A stretch of 27,479 nucleotides of DNA from the NCBI GenBank assembly GCA_002349055.1, contig DECD01000039.1, positions 46,088 through 73,566 of the forward strand, written 5' to 3'. The notes beneath the pieces are model-generated. The model did not search any database, was not told the DNA's origin, and saw only the letters and a program-made list of their open reading frames with translations. The translations under genes were made by a program, and so were the position numbers. The number at the start of each line of letters is the position of its first letter. Position 1 is the stretch's first letter. Shown one piece after another: positions 27,328-27,479 of this stretch. The DNA comes from Bacteroidales bacterium UBA2939 (GTDB lineage: Bacteria; Bacteroidota; Bacteroidia; Bacteroidales; P3).

Positions 27328-27479
27328 CGAAAATATTCTTACATGGGAAAAACAAAAACAAAACACCGCTAAAGCAAATTGTTAACAAATCTTAATTACC
27401 ATCACCCTACGAAAAGCCTACCAACCGCCTGGGTACTCCCTTTTGTCCTACTATATACCCCTACGGAGGCTCACGCTTT

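Noticed and set aside
1..27479. Insertion sequences, integrase, attachment sites or prophage
   Set aside because: No transposase, integrase or phage gene is recognisable; although tRNA-Phe is a common integration site, no repeat of its 3' end was noticed in the window.

Overview
The window looks like chromosomal DNA of a Bacteroidota bacterium, most likely order Bacteroidales. Supporting signs are: -7 promoter boxes of the TAnnTTTG type, several with a TTTG box 19-20 nt further upstream; an M56 (BlaR1-type) peptidase fused to a TonB C-terminal domain; the bamD - RNA polymerase omega - coaBC gene order; a LysM plus PBP1-like protein; and a short DUF3109 Cys-rich protein next to lspA. Most genes are GC-rich while spacers are AT-rich. 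I cannot name a genus.

Layout. 1-59: start of a lipoprotein gene leaving the window on the minus strand. 60-418: repeats only. 419-2347: htpG, closed by a strong hairpin terminator. 2418-2813: lipoprotein, divergent from a five-gene plus-strand operon (2980-6538) of BlaI-like repressor, M56-TonB sensor peptidase, leucine-rich lipoprotein, HAD phosphatase and outer-membrane beta-barrel. 6545-11503, minus strand: guaA, LysM-PBP1 protein, lpxC, lpxA. 11821-18626, plus strand: bamD, omega, coaBC, lytic transglycosylase, lipocalin-like lipoprotein, uvrA. 18673-20327, minus strand: zeta-like kinase, a 57-residue protein and an Mrr-type nuclease, with their own promoter, a likely defence or toxin-antitoxin cassette. 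20376-22609, minus strand: response regulator, histidine kinase, S23 four-helix-bundle protein, thioesterase. 22683-22755: tRNA-Phe. 22838-27305, minus strand: M16 peptidase, ion channel, 2-hydroxyacid dehydrogenase, DUF3109 protein and lspA, mostly with overlapping ends.

The genes are mainly envelope biogenesis (LpxA, LpxC, BamD, LspA, transglycosylase, lipoproteins) plus housekeeping (GuaA, omega, CoaBC, UvrA, HtpG). LpxC is a stand-alone enzyme here, without the FabZ domain usual in Bacteroidales.

The most unusual feature is a set of about 15 short tandem arrays with exact 7-, 8- or 9-bp periods. Each locus has its own unit, except that one unit (CTAG every 9 bp) recurs in three unrelated genes: uvrA, the response regulator and the dehydrogenase. 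That unit is read in two different frames, so it is conserved as DNA and not as peptide. Other arrays lie inside htpG, coaBC, the LysM protein, a signal peptide and the lspA tail, or fill gaps and end exactly on a start codon. The S23 gene is bracketed by inverted heptamer arrays that touch its start and stop codons, like a small cassette. Two further palindromic elements are read through in frame, in the LysM protein signal peptide and in the M16 peptidase. I regard this array and cassette pattern as the best candidate for an undescribed system in the window; the mechanism is unknown.
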